From: Acidimicrobiia bacterium
Lineage (GTDB): Bacteria; Actinomycetota; Acidimicrobiia; Spongiisociales; ZC4RG35
DNA length: 64,000 nt
Assembly: GCA_026002975.1 (NCBI GenBank)
Contig: BPGJ01000013.1
Location: forward strand, 1 to 64,000
Reading direction: 5' to 3'
Program-made: the position numbers and the translations under genes
Notes under the pieces: model-generated
Databases searched by the model: none
Told to the model about the DNA's origin: nothing
The model's input: the letters and a program-made list of their open reading frames with translations, nothing else
In this document: positions 41,283 to 51,256 of the stretch, piece by piece
Layout of the letters: each line of letters begins with the position of its first letter
How positions within the stretch are numbered: the stretch's first letter is position 1

Positions 41283-41548
41283 CCGGCCCTCAGGCGACGC
41301 AGTTCTTCCTTCTCGGCGAGACGACGCCGCCGCCGGCGGCGGACGATCAAGCCGATCACCTGGTCGAGCACCATCCCCGCCACCAACACACCGATGATGA
41401 GCACGGCGAGGGGTACCCGCCATTCCCAGACGACGAACCGGATCGTGGTGTGCTGGGTGTTCTGCCAGGTGAACACCACCAGCGAGATCGACAGGAGGAG
41501 GAAGGCGACCAGCCCCCAGGAGATGCCCGGCCGGGGTTCGGGGTCCAT
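41279..41548 (-). CDS. LapA-domain (DUF1049) small membrane protein
   Basis: ISWGLVAFLLLSISLVVFTWQNTQHTTIRFVVWEWRVPLAVLIIGVLVAGMVLDQVIG. Confidence 0.75.
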   Translation of the reverse strand: MDPEPRPGISWGLVAFLLLSISLVVFTWQNTQHTTIRFVVWEWRVPLAVLIIGVLVAGMVLDQVIGLIVRRRRRRRLAEKEELRRLRAG

Positions 41549-41575
41549 GGCGGTGAGGTTAGATGGCGAGGGGTC

Positions 41576-41581
41576 TAGCGT
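41576..41581 (+). promoter_or_regulatory. Putative leaderless -10 (TAGCGT) of sugar dehydrogenase
   Basis: 8 nt from ATG 41590; divergent TAACCT at 41556-41561 serves the LapA gene (7 nt). Confidence 0.5.
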
Positions 41582-41589
41582 GTGGGCCC

Positions 41590-42786
41590 ATGCGATCCCG
41601 GCTGGTGGGTCTGGTGGTATTCGCCGCAGCTTGCGTGTCACCACCGAGTGCCGTCCCCACCACCGTCCCAACATCGACGACCACGACCGGCCCGGTGGAG
41701 ACCACCCCACCGGCCACCTCGGTCGTCACCACCACGTCTGCCGAAACGACCACAACCTCCCTACCCGCCCTGTCGGGTCTCTCCTACCGGTCCGTCGCCA
41801 CCTTCGACTTCCCCACCGTGGTCACCGCCCGGCCGGGGGACGACCGGCTGTGGGTGGCCACCAAGGACGGCCGGATCTGGGTCCTCGGTTCGGACGGTCC
41901 GGTCTTCGACCTGTCCGACCAGGTTCGCAACCGGGGTGAGCAGGGACTGCTCGGCATGGCGTTCCACCCCCGGCGTCCCGACCTCCTCTACGTCCACTTC
42001 AGCGCCAACGACGGGGACACGGTCCTCATGGAGCTGTCGGTGACCGACGGGTCCAGCCGGACGTTGCTGCGGATCCCTCAGCCCGCGGCCAACCACAACG
42101 GGGGGATGGTCGCCTTCGACGAGGCGGGGCTGCTCTACCTCGGCCTCGGCGATGGTGGCGGCGCCGGGGACCGGTTCGGGAACGGGCAGAACACCGAAAC
42201 CCTGCTGGGAGGCATCGTGCGGATCGACCCGATGGGTGACCCCTATCGGGTTCCGCCATCCAACCCGTTCGTCGCGGGCGGTGGGGCGCCCGAGCTGTGG
42301 GCCTACGGGCTGCGGAACCCGTGGCGGTTCTGGATCGACCAGGACCTGATCTACATAGCCGACGTCGGTCAGGACTCTCACGAGGAGTTGAACGTGGTCC
42401 CCCTCGCCGACGTGGGTTACAACTTCGGGTGGCCGATCACCGAGGGCTTGGAGTGTTTTCGACCTGCCCGGGGCTGCGACACGTCGGGTCTGGTCATGCC
42501 CGTGATCCAGGTCGACCACGGCGACCAGGGAACCTGCTCGATCACCGGAGGTGTGGTGTATCGGGGTGACGCCATCCCCGAACTGCAGGGAACCTACTTC
42601 TACTCGGACTTCTGCGGAGGCTGGCTGCGGTCCTTCCGGTGGAACGGCTCCGGCGTGACCGAGGAGATGGACTGGACAGCCCAGGTGGGGACGGCCGGTC
42701 AGGTGGTGTCGTTCGGGATCGGACCCGACTCGGAGATGTACGTCGCCACCACCGCCGAGGTGCTCCGGGTCCAACCCGTCAGGTGA
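41590..42786 (+). CDS. PQQ-dependent sugar dehydrogenase (glucose/sorbosone dehydrogenase family), lipoprotein
   Basis: MRSRLVGLVVFAAACVSPP lipobox; Thr-rich linker; FPTVVTARPGDDRLWVATKDGRIWVL...QGLLGMAFHP...NHNGGMVAFDEAGLLYLGLGDGG. Confidence 0.92.
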   Translation: MRSRLVGLVVFAAACVSPPSAVPTTVPTSTTTTGPVETTPPATSVVTTTSAETTTTSLPALSGLSYRSVATFDFPTVVTARPGDDRLWVATKDGRIWVLGSDGPVFDLSDQVRNRGEQGLLGMAFHPRRPDLLYVHFSANDGDTVLMELSVTDGSSRTLLRIPQPAANHNGGMVAFDEAGLLYLGLGDGGGAGDRFGNGQNTETLLGGIVRIDPMGDPYRVPPSNPFVAGGGAPELWAYGLRNPWRFWIDQDLIYIADVGQDSHEELNVVPLADVGYNFGWPITEGLECFRPARGCDTSGLVMPVIQVDHGDQGTCSITGGVVYRGDAIPELQGTYFYSDFCGGWLRSFRWNGSGVTEEMDWTAQVGTAGQVVSFGIGPDSEMYVATTAEVLRVQPVR

Positions 42787-43221
42787 TCAGCGGAGCACCA
42801 TCCAGGCTCCCGCCAGCAGCAGGACCACACCGGCCGCGCGGGGGAGATCCACCGGCCGCACCGGGGCGTTCAGCAACCCGAAATGGTCGATCAGGCCGGC
42901 GAACAGGAACTGGGCGGCGGTCATCACCGTCAACGTACGCACCACTCCCAGCCGGGCGGCGCTGAACGCGATCGATCCGACGATGACCAGGCCGAGGAGC
43001 CCCGACGTCCACACCCACCAGGGCAGCTGACGGACCTGACCGATAGCCCCTCCCCGGGCGGCGGCGAGGAGAAGGGTGACCGCCAGACCCCCGCCGGCGT
43101 AGGTGACGAAGACGCTCTCGAGCGTCCCCATGCGGCTGTCCATGAAACCGGCGATCTGGGTTTGGAGGGCCACCCCCAAACCGCCGAGCACCGCGACCAG
43201 CACGATCAACCACAGCGACAC
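42787..43221 (-). CDS. YdcZ/DUF606 DMT-family membrane protein
   Basis: MSLWLIVLVAVLGGLGVALQTQIAGFMDSRMGTLESVFVTYAGGGLAVTLLL... Confidence 0.82.
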   Translation of the reverse strand: MSLWLIVLVAVLGGLGVALQTQIAGFMDSRMGTLESVFVTYAGGGLAVTLLLAAARGGAIGQVRQLPWWVWTSGLLGLVIVGSIAFSAARLGVVRTLTVMTAAQFLFAGLIDHFGLLNAPVRPVDLPRAAGVVLLLAGAWMVLR

Positions 43222-43295
43222 GTTCCATGCACCTCCTGAAGCGGGCAGGCTAGGCGTCGCGAGGGGTGGGTGGTTCGCGTGTCACAGCCCACGGT

Positions 43296-43301
43296 TACGA
43301 T
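43296..43301 (+). promoter_or_regulatory. Putative leaderless -10 (TACGAT) of herA operon
   Basis: 8 nt from ATG 43310. Confidence 0.5.
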
Positions 43302-43309
43302 CCCCCGCC

Positions 43310-44986
43310 ATGGAGACCGATCAGGTGGGGAGGGTCCTGGGGACCGAGGACGCCACCCCCCTCGAGTTCTGGTTCGGGGTGGGCGACGACGTGGCCGTCC
43401 AACTCGACGACGTGGTCGCCACCGAGAGACGCCTCCCCGGGGGTGGAAGCGTCAGGATCTACGGGGTGGTGTCCCAGGTTCGTGCACGGTACGAGGGCGC
43501 CCGCTACGACTCGGACGTGTTCCTCATCGCCGACGGTGTGCTCCCGGCCGAGATCTCCGAGGCGGCCCAGGTGATGGCCACACGTTTCGAACCCGAGACC
43601 TTCGTCCCGCCGCTCCCCGGCACGCCGGTGAGGCTGGCGGCCGATTCGGAGCGGGAAGAGGCGCTGTTCTTCGACCGGATGGAGCATCGCCTGCCGATAG
43701 GCCTGAGCCGCTCGGGCGAGCCCCTGTACCTGAACCTCGACTTCCTGGACGGTAGGCGCGGCGCCCACGTCAACATATCGGGGGTCTCGGGTGTGGCCAC
43801 CAAGACCACCTACGCCACCTTCCTGCTCCACTCCCTGTTCAACAGCGGGGTGCTCGGCACCCGGGGCACCAACACCAAGGCGCTGGTGTTCAACGTCAAG
43901 GGCGAAGACCTGCTCTTCCTCGACCGGCCCAACCTCCACCTCGACGACGAGCAGCGGGCTAGATACGAACTCCTGGGGCTGCCACCCCGACCTTTCCGGT
44001 CGGTGCGGATCTTCGCCCCGGCCCGTCCCGGCCCCTCGGGAGCTCCCCAGACCGCCGCCCGGCTGGAAGGGGTATCGGCGTTCTTCTGGACTCTGGCCGA
44101 GTTCTGTTCCGAAGAGCTGCTGCCCTTCCTGTTCGCCGACGCCGAGGACGACCGGGCCCAGTACACCATGGTGGTCCACAACGTCGCCACCCAGCTCAAG
44201 CGCCGAGCGGTCCCCATGGACCAGGGCGGGGGAGTGAGGATCGACGGGGAGACGATCAGCACCTTCCGGGACCTCGTCGGCCTGGTGTCCAACAAGGTGC
44301 AGGACGAGGAGCACCGGTACGACTGGGCCGGTCCGGCGATCGGAACCGGGACCATCAACGCCTTCCTGCGGCGGCTCCACTCGACCGTGCGGCACGTCGA
44401 GCGGATCATCAGGGGAGACGTACCCGGCGCGGAGCGACGGACGGTTACGCCCCTCCAGGGCCAGCTCACCGTGGTCGACCTGCACGGTCTCCACGACCGG
44501 GCGAAACGGTTCGTGGTGGGTGTGATCGTCAGGCGGGCCTTCGAAGAGCGGGAGGCCCAGGGTTCCTCGGAGGAGCTCTTGTTCCTGGTCCTCGACGAGC
44601 TGAACAAATACGCCCCTCGGGAGGGGTGGTCGCCCATCAAGGAGATCCTGCTGGACGTCGCCGAGAGGGGACGCAGCCTCGGGGTGATACTCATCGGCGC
44701 TCAGCAGACCGCCTCCGAGGTGGAGAGGCGGATCGTGTCCAACTCGTCCATCCGGGTGGTGGGAAGACTCGACACCGCCGAAGCAGGCCGAGAGGAATAC
44801 GGGTTCCTGCCCGGCACCCTGCGCCAACGGGCCACCATCCTCAAACCGGGGACCATGATCGTCTCCCAGCCGGAGCTCCCGGTGCCGCTGGTGGTCGAAT
44901 TCCCGTTCCCGGCGTGGGCGACGAGAGCCGCCGAAGCCGACCGGTACGAGGAAGGAGCCGGCGACCCGTTCGACGACCTCTACTGA
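43310..44986 (+). CDS. herA: HerA-type DNA translocase/helicase (DUF87 ATPase)
   Basis: VGRVLGTEDATPLEFWFGV N-term HAS-like; VNISGVSGVATKTTYATFLLHSL; ELLFLVLDELNKYAP; GVILIGAQQTASEVERRIVSNSSIRVVGRLD; operon context. Confidence 0.85.
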   Translation: METDQVGRVLGTEDATPLEFWFGVGDDVAVQLDDVVATERRLPGGGSVRIYGVVSQVRARYEGARYDSDVFLIADGVLPAEISEAAQVMATRFEPETFVPPLPGTPVRLAADSEREEALFFDRMEHRLPIGLSRSGEPLYLNLDFLDGRRGAHVNISGVSGVATKTTYATFLLHSLFNSGVLGTRGTNTKALVFNVKGEDLLFLDRPNLHLDDEQRARYELLGLPPRPFRSVRIFAPARPGPSGAPQTAARLEGVSAFFWTLAEFCSEELLPFLFADAEDDRAQYTMVVHNVATQLKRRAVPMDQGGGVRIDGETISTFRDLVGLVSNKVQDEEHRYDWAGPAIGTGTINAFLRRLHSTVRHVERIIRGDVPGAERRTVTPLQGQLTVVDLHGLHDRAKRFVVGVIVRRAFEEREAQGSSEELLFLVLDELNKYAPREGWSPIKEILLDVAERGRSLGVILIGAQQTASEVERRIVSNSSIRVVGRLDTAEAGREEYGFLPGTLRQRATILKPGTMIVSQPELPVPLVVEFPFPAWATRAAEADRYEEGAGDPFDDLY

Positions 44987-46116
44987 TGGTCCGGATCCTC
45001 CACACCTCCGACTGGCACGTGGGCCGGGCGATGAGAGGCATCTCCCGGGCGGAGGAGCATCGACGGGTACTGGACGAGATGGCCGACCTCGCCGCGGATC
45101 GGCGGGTGGATCTGGTCGTGGTGGCAGGCGACCTCTTCGACCAGGCGGCACCGACCCCGGAGGCGGAACACATCGTCTACCGGGGGCTGCTCCGCCTGGC
45201 GGAGGTCGCACCGGTCCTCGTGGTAGCGGGCAACCACGACAACCCCCGCCGGCTGGAGGCGGTGGCTCCGCTCCTCAGCCTGGGTCGAATCCACGTGGCT
45301 TCCCACCTTCGGCCACCTGACGAAGGGGGTGTGGTCGACTACCCCGACCTGGGGGTGCGGGTGGTGACCATGCCCTGGGTGAGACCCCAGGCCCTCATCA
45401 AGGCGGAGCAGATGTTCTTCTCGGACCCCCCCGACCGAGCCCAGACCTACGCCGCCAAGCTCGACCGGGTGGCTCGCCGGCTCTCCGAGGAGTTCGTCGC
45501 CGACCGGGTCAACCTGGCAGTGGCCCACCTGAGCGTGTACGGGGCGGAACCGTCCGGGTCCGAGCGAGCCGTGCGGAACGTGTTCGAATACGCGGTTCCG
45601 GCTTCGGCATGGGAGGGAGCCTCCTATGTGGCGTTGGGTCACTTCCACCGTCCGCAGCGAGTCGACGCCCCCGGGGAGGTCTGGTACTCGGGGTCGCCAC
45701 TTCAGCTCGACTTCGGCGAGGCCGGCGAAGCCAAATCGGTGGCGGTGGTCGAGGCGGAGCCGGGCCTACCTCCCACCATCGAACAGGTGCCGCTGCAAGG
45801 CGGACGACGGCTGGTGGTCGTCCAGGGAAGCCTCGACGAGGTGGTGGAGCAGACCAAGGACCTGGACGACTGTTTCGTCAAGGTGATCCTGCACGAGAAG
45901 TCGCGGGTCGGTCTGGCCGAGGAGGTGAGGGAACTCGTACCCGGAGTCGTCGAGGTACAGGTGGCGAAGTCCGAACACGACCGGCCGAGCCGACCCAGCC
46001 GTCGAGGTCGGAGCCCGGTGGAGCTGTTCGCCGAGTATCTGTCGTCTCGGAGCATCGACGACCCCGAGCTGGTGGCGATGTTCACCGAACTGCTGGAGCA
46101 GGTAGATGAGACCTGA
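44986..46116 (+). CDS. sbcD: Exonuclease SbcD / Mre11 nuclease
   Basis: ILHTSDWHVGRAMRG...VVAGDLFDQAAPTPEAE...VVAGNHDNPRRLEA...ALGHFHRPQ phosphodiesterase motifs; TGATG overlap with herA. Confidence 0.95.
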   Translation: MVRILHTSDWHVGRAMRGISRAEEHRRVLDEMADLAADRRVDLVVVAGDLFDQAAPTPEAEHIVYRGLLRLAEVAPVLVVAGNHDNPRRLEAVAPLLSLGRIHVASHLRPPDEGGVVDYPDLGVRVVTMPWVRPQALIKAEQMFFSDPPDRAQTYAAKLDRVARRLSEEFVADRVNLAVAHLSVYGAEPSGSERAVRNVFEYAVPASAWEGASYVALGHFHRPQRVDAPGEVWYSGSPLQLDFGEAGEAKSVAVVEAEPGLPPTIEQVPLQGGRRLVVVQGSLDEVVEQTKDLDDCFVKVILHEKSRVGLAEEVRELVPGVVEVQVAKSEHDRPSRPSRRGRSPVELFAEYLSSRSIDDPELVAMFTELLEQVDET

Positions 46117-48481
46117 GAAGCTGCGCATCCAGGGTTTCTCCGCCTACAAGCAGCCGACCGAACTCGACTTCTCCGGCGCCGACGTGTTCGTCCTCACCGG
46201 GCCGACCGGATCCGGAAAGACCTCGATCCTCGACGCCATCTGCTACGCCCTGTACGGCACGGTGCCCCGCCTCGGCAAGAACGCGATAGAGCCTGCGATC
46301 GCCCTGGGCTGCCTGGAAGCCCGGGTCGAGTTCGAGTTCTCGATCGATTCCGACCTCTACCGGGTCGTCCGGGTCGCCAAGCGCACCAAGACCGGCGCCA
46401 CGTCGGAAGCCGTGCTCGAGGGTGGCCGGTTCGTGGGTGAGGACAAGGTGACCGGCTCCATCCAGGTGACGAGAGCCGTCGAGGGGCTGCTGGGGCTCAC
46501 CTTCGATCATTTCGTCAAGTCGGTCCTGCTCCCGCAGGGACAGTTCGCCGCCTTCCTCCACGACGACCCCAGGGGTCGCCAAGGACTGATCGAGAAACTC
46601 CTCGACATGGGCATCTACGAGCGGGTCCGGGAGAAGGCGGTGGAACGTGCAGCCGTCTGCAGGGGGCTGATCGACGAGGCCACCCACCGGCTGGAGGGAC
46701 TCGCCGACGTTACGCCGGAGCGGGTGGAGGAGGCTCGGCGAAGGGCGGAGGAGCGAAGGAAGCTGCGGAGCGAGGTGTCCGAGCGCCTTCCCCGGCTCGA
46801 GTCGATGGACACCCACCTCGCCGACCTGATCCAGCAGGCCGAACGACTCCACCGGGCACACGAACTGCTCCTCCAGGTCGCCGTTCCCGACGAGGTCGTG
46901 GAGGCGGGACGTCACAGACAGGAGATCGAAGACACCATCGCCGAGTCGGAACGACGAACCGTCGAGCTCGAGTCGGAGGAGGAAGAACTGCGGGAGCGGC
47001 TGGCTGCCGTACCCGACGACCTCGCCGAGACGATCAACCTGCATCAGGAACACGTCCGGGTCTCCGAAGCACTGTCGGCTGCCACCGAGGCGACCGCCGC
47101 GGCCCTCGCCGAGGCCGAGAGAGCCCGCCGCGAGCACCAGGCCGCGGTCGCCAACCGGGAGGAGGCAGAAGCGCGAGTCGACGAGATCGCCTCGAGGCAC
47201 CAGGCCCACCGGCTGGCGCGGAGGCTGGTGGTCGGGGAGCCCTGTCCGGTGTGCGGCCGGACGGTCGAGGCGGAACCCAGCCTGAGCGAACCCGGGGATC
47301 TGGTGGGGGCCGAGGAGCAGCTCGAACAGGCCAGGAGACGGGAATCCGAAACGGCCCGGGTCAAGGACCAGGCCGAGAAGGCCCTGGCTCGGGCGGAGGA
47401 GCGACGCGCCCAAACCGAGACGCGTCGCCTCGAACTGGAGAGCCGGCTGGCGGGCAGGCCACCCCTGGAGCAGGCCCAGGCCCTGGCCGAGGAGAGGGAC
47501 CGGCTGAAGGAGGAACTCGAGCGGAACCGGCGCCGCCTCAAGGAGCTGAGAGCCGACCTCGGCAGGCTCCGCGAGCGTCTGAGCAGTCTGGAAGAAGGCG
47601 AGAAGGAGCAACGGCGGCGCCTCGACGAGCTCCGCCGGCGGCTCGCCGCGGCCGGTCTGGAGGTACCCGGACTGGGGATGGGAAGCCTGGTCGAGGAGTG
47701 GGAGCTGCTCAGCGACTGGGCACACGTCGCCGCGGAGGAGCTCGCCCGGAGTGGGGCCCGTCTCCGGGAGGCGATCGAAGCGGCGGAGTCTGATCGACGT
47801 GGCTTGGTGGCCGAGCTGGAGGAGATGCTGGCCGCCGCAGGGCTCACCACCGATGGTGATCCCAGGGAGACGGTCGTGCAGGCCGAACAACAGGCCGAGA
47901 GGGAGTTGGAGGAACTCTCCCGCCGTCTGGAAGAGAAAAAGGAGCTGGAAGCGAGGAGGACGGAGCAGGAACGGCAGGCGAAACTCGCCGAGCAGCTCGC
48001 CCGACATCTGCGGTCGGACGGTTTCCGACGTTGGCTGGTGGAGGAATCCCTCCTCGACCTGGCGGAAGGAGCCAACACGATCCTCGAGGACCTGGCGGGT
48101 GGGGCCTACTCCCTCCGGGTGGAGGGAGCCGACTTCCGGGTGGTGGACCACCGCAACGCCGACGAGGTTCGATCCGTCCGTACCCTGTCGGGCGGCGAGA
48201 CCTTCCTGGTGTCCTTGGCGTTGGCTCTGGCGTTGGCCGAGAACCTCGCCACCCTGGGGCTGGGCACCACCCGCATCCAATCGGTCTTCCTCGACGAAGG
48301 GTTCGGAACCCTCGACCCCGAGACCCTCGACCAGGTAGTCGAGGTGATCCACGAGTTGGCCGACAAAGGCCGGATCGTTGGTCTCGTCACCCACGTAACC
48401 GACCTGGCCGAGCGGATCCCGGTCAGGTTCGAGGTGAGGAAGGGACCTGGGGGAGCGACCGTGGCGAGGGTGGTGGCGTGA
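46106..48481 (+). CDS. sbcC: SbcC / Rad50 SMC-like ATPase
   Basis: MRPEKLRIQGFSAYKQPTELDFSGADVFVLTGPTGSGKTSILDAICYALYG; zinc hook CPVCG; LSGGETFLVSLALALALAE...VFLDEGFGTLD. Confidence 0.96.
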   Translation: MRPEKLRIQGFSAYKQPTELDFSGADVFVLTGPTGSGKTSILDAICYALYGTVPRLGKNAIEPAIALGCLEARVEFEFSIDSDLYRVVRVAKRTKTGATSEAVLEGGRFVGEDKVTGSIQVTRAVEGLLGLTFDHFVKSVLLPQGQFAAFLHDDPRGRQGLIEKLLDMGIYERVREKAVERAAVCRGLIDEATHRLEGLADVTPERVEEARRRAEERRKLRSEVSERLPRLESMDTHLADLIQQAERLHRAHELLLQVAVPDEVVEAGRHRQEIEDTIAESERRTVELESEEEELRERLAAVPDDLAETINLHQEHVRVSEALSAATEATAAALAEAERARREHQAAVANREEAEARVDEIASRHQAHRLARRLVVGEPCPVCGRTVEAEPSLSEPGDLVGAEEQLEQARRRESETARVKDQAEKALARAEERRAQTETRRLELESRLAGRPPLEQAQALAEERDRLKEELERNRRRLKELRADLGRLRERLSSLEEGEKEQRRRLDELRRRLAAAGLEVPGLGMGSLVEEWELLSDWAHVAAEELARSGARLREAIEAAESDRRGLVAELEEMLAAAGLTTDGDPRETVVQAEQQAERELEELSRRLEEKKELEARRTEQERQAKLAEQLARHLRSDGFRRWLVEESLLDLAEGANTILEDLAGGAYSLRVEGADFRVVDHRNADEVRSVRTLSGGETFLVSLALALALAENLATLGLGTTRIQSVFLDEGFGTLDPETLDQVVEVIHELADKGRIVGLVTHVTDLAERIPVRFEVRKGPGGATVARVVA

Positions 48482-49380
48482 AGTTCAGCGTGGAGCAGTG
48501 GCAGCCGGAATACGGGGTCCCCGCCGGGCCGGACCTCCCCGCCGCCGTCCCACCAGTCGATCTGTCGGTGGAGGTTCCGCCCCGGGGCTGGGGTCCGATT
48601 CGTCCCGATGCCGAGGCGGTGGAGTCGGTCCTCTTCGCAGACGGTGTGAGGAGGGTCGACGCCAGCGTGTGGATCGAAGTGGACCAGGGTTCCCGACTGG
48701 GACTCTGCGCCAGTTACGCGGCGGGTGCCGTGCTCTGCCGGGCCGACTCGGCGGAGATCGTCGGGTGTCGGGTGGAACGCGGGCTGTTCACGGCGGTGTC
48801 CGACGCCCAGGCGATCTCCACCCGGCACGCCCGATATCCGGTCCGTCCCACCCCGGGGGAGTCCCCCGAGGAGCTCTGGCTGGGGATCCAGAACAGGATG
48901 GCCGACCTCGAGGCCGAGGTGGGACTGGACGTGGAAGCCGACCTGGTGGTCGTCGACGGGCCGCTTTCCCACCACCGGGCGCTCCCCAGAGCAGTCGGAT
49001 ACGTCAAGACCCAGCACGTGCGTTACCTGCCCGACGAGTTGACGCCGGTCCTGGCCGGTCTCCCGGTGGGGAGACGGACACCACTCTTCCTGGTGGGGGG
49101 GCCCCGATCGGGCTTCTCGTGGTATGTGCGGATCGGCAGCGGGGGAGGAAGTCTCGGTGGTCTAGCTCGATGTGAGATCACCGCGGACCGGGAGGTCGCC
49201 GAGGCGGCCCGCCTGGCCGATCGGGTGACCGCCACCCTGCCTCGCTTCGCGTCCAAGGAGCACAAGGACCCGAGAGCCCCCCAGAACCTGTACCCGGTGG
49301 GGGGTCTGGAGCGGGTCCTGAGGCATCGTCTGGGCGACCAGTCGGTCCTCTACCGGTCGCTCCGGGCGGCGGCCATCTGA
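48478..49380 (+). CDS. nurA: NurA-domain DNA end-resection nuclease
   Basis: FADGVRRVDASVW, LVVVDGPLS, YVKTQHV, ...FASKEHKDPRAPQNLYPVGGLERVLRHRLGDQSVLYRSLR resembles NurA C-terminal motif; GTGA overlap with sbcC. Confidence 0.8.
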   Translation: MKFSVEQWQPEYGVPAGPDLPAAVPPVDLSVEVPPRGWGPIRPDAEAVESVLFADGVRRVDASVWIEVDQGSRLGLCASYAAGAVLCRADSAEIVGCRVERGLFTAVSDAQAISTRHARYPVRPTPGESPEELWLGIQNRMADLEAEVGLDVEADLVVVDGPLSHHRALPRAVGYVKTQHVRYLPDELTPVLAGLPVGRRTPLFLVGGPRSGFSWYVRIGSGGGSLGGLARCEITADREVAEAARLADRVTATLPRFASKEHKDPRAPQNLYPVGGLERVLRHRLGDQSVLYRSLRAAAI

Positions 49381-50258
49381 CGTTCCGGACGGGAAGCCGC
49401 CAGCGCCCCGGCCACCACCAGCACGACTCCGAGGAGGGCGACGGGTGTCACCTCGTCGCCTCGAAGGGTCACTCCCAGGAACAGTGCCACCACGGGGATG
49501 AGATAGGTGATGAACGACGCCCGAGTCGACCCGACCCGGCCCACCAGGGTCGCCATCAAGACGAACGCCAAACCCGTGCCCACCAAACCTGCCACCGACA
49601 CCGCCAACACCGGACCCCATTCGAATCGTGACGACTGCAACCCGGTCAACCCGAGCGGGGCGGTCCACAGGCTCGCCCACCCCAACATGCGGGAGATCAC
49701 GGGAACCGAGCCGTATCTCTGCTGGAGCGGCGCGGCGACGTTCACCGCCAAGCCGTAACAGATGGTGGCCGCCAGCGCGAGTGCCACGCCCACCAGGCGC
49801 GAGCTCCCCGCCTCGGGGAGCGATATGGCCACCACGCCGGTGAAACCGACCACCAGGCCGGCGAGCTGAGCCGACCCGGGAAGGCGCCTCAACATCATGG
49901 AGGCGAACGACGCGGCGAAGAGGGGCATGGCGCCGTTCAACATGCCGGTGACCGCCGAGTTGATGTGCTGCTGGGCGAGGGGGAAGAGAGTGAACGGGAT
50001 CGCCACCCAGGTCAACGACAGGAGCAGGATGGCGGGCCGGTCTGACCTGGGGATGGGCCGTTTCGTCATCGGCAGGAGCACCGCCGCGCCGAGCACCACC
50101 CGGAGCCAGGTGATCGCACCGGGAGCCAAGGCCTCCAGGCCGATGTCCATCAACAGGAACGAAGACCCCCAGATCAGCGAGATCGATGAGAAGAGGAGCC
50201 AGTCACCGATCGTGAATGCGCCGCGGTTGAACCCGTCGGAGGTGGACAAGATCGGCAT
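49350..50258 (-). CDS. EamA/DMT family transporter
   Basis: FTIGDWLLFSSISLIWGSSFLLMDIGLEALAPGAITWLRVVLGA; start MPILST preferred over 50270 ATG, which lies in a TAGCAT box. Confidence 0.88.
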   Translation of the reverse strand: MPILSTSDGFNRGAFTIGDWLLFSSISLIWGSSFLLMDIGLEALAPGAITWLRVVLGAAVLLPMTKRPIPRSDRPAILLLSLTWVAIPFTLFPLAQQHINSAVTGMLNGAMPLFAASFASMMLRRLPGSAQLAGLVVGFTGVVAISLPEAGSSRLVGVALALAATICYGLAVNVAAPLQQRYGSVPVISRMLGWASLWTAPLGLTGLQSSRFEWGPVLAVSVAGLVGTGLAFVLMATLVGRVGSTRASFITYLIPVVALFLGVTLRGDEVTPVALLGVVLVVAGALAASRPERQMAAARSDR

Positions 50259-50323
50259 CGAGATTCGCATGCTACGTGTCGTCGGGGGTTGATAGGGTTG
50301 GCGGTGAGGCAGGAGGAGGGAAC

Positions 50324-51256
50324 ATGAAGGTGGCGGCGGTCCAAGGCACGCCCGCGTTCCTCGACTCCCGTGAGACCACCGAGCGCATCGTGGGGTACGT
50401 GGAGCGAGCCGCGGACGAGGGGGCGGAACTGGTGGTATTCCCCGAGGCTTTCCTCCCGGGCTACCCGGACTGGGTGTGGAGGCGACGGCCCTGGCAGGAG
50501 TATCCGTCCGATTGGTTCGTGCGCCTGTTCGACCAGGCGGTGGTGGTTCCGGGGCCGGAGACGGCCTCGATCTGCCGGGTCGCCGCCCGACGGAGAGCCT
50601 ACGTGGTGGTGGGGATGGACGAACGGGTCGGGAACACCATCTACAACAGCCTCGTCTTCTTCGGACCCGACGGCGAGATCCTGGGGAAGCACCGAAAGCT
50701 GATGCCCACGGGCGGGGAGAGGCTGGTCTGGGGAATGGGAGACGGTTCGACCCTCCGTACCTATCCCACCCCCTTCGGAAAGCTGGGCGGTCTGATCTGC
50801 TGGGAGAACTACATGCCGCTCGCCCGGGCGGCCCTCTACGCCGAGGGCGTCGACGTCTATCTGGCTCCCACCTGGGACAACTCGGATACCTGGGTGCCGA
50901 CCATGCGCCACATAGCCAAGGAGGGCCGCTGCTGGGTGGTGGGTGTGACCGCCTGTCTCCGTGCCACCGACATCCCCGCCGACATTCCCGGAAGGGACGA
51001 GATCTACGGCGACGAGGACGACTGGCTGTCGAGGGGTAACACGGTGGTCGTCGCCCCCGACGGGGAGATCGTGGCCGGGCCGCTGGTGGGGGAGGAGGGT
51101 ATCGTCTACGCCGAGCTGGACCCGCTCGAGACCAGGCGGAACAAGCTCCAGTTCGACCCGGCGGGACACTATTCGCGTCCCGACGTGTTCACCCTTCTGG
51201 TGGACAGGACCGCCCGTTCGGGTGTCGTGTTCGGTGATGGAGAGGAGACGGAATGA
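50324..51256 (+). CDS. Nitrilase / cyanide hydratase-type carbon-nitrogen hydrolase
   Basis: VVFPEAFLPGYPDWVW...LGKHRKLMPTGGERLVWGMGDGSTL...GGLICWENYMPLARAALY; strong SD AGGAGGAGGG. Confidence 0.92.
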   Translation: MKVAAVQGTPAFLDSRETTERIVGYVERAADEGAELVVFPEAFLPGYPDWVWRRRPWQEYPSDWFVRLFDQAVVVPGPETASICRVAARRRAYVVVGMDERVGNTIYNSLVFFGPDGEILGKHRKLMPTGGERLVWGMGDGSTLRTYPTPFGKLGGLICWENYMPLARAALYAEGVDVYLAPTWDNSDTWVPTMRHIAKEGRCWVVGVTACLRATDIPADIPGRDEIYGDEDDWLSRGNTVVVAPDGEIVAGPLVGEEGIVYAELDPLETRRNKLQFDPAGHYSRPDVFTLLVDRTARSGVVFGDGEETE

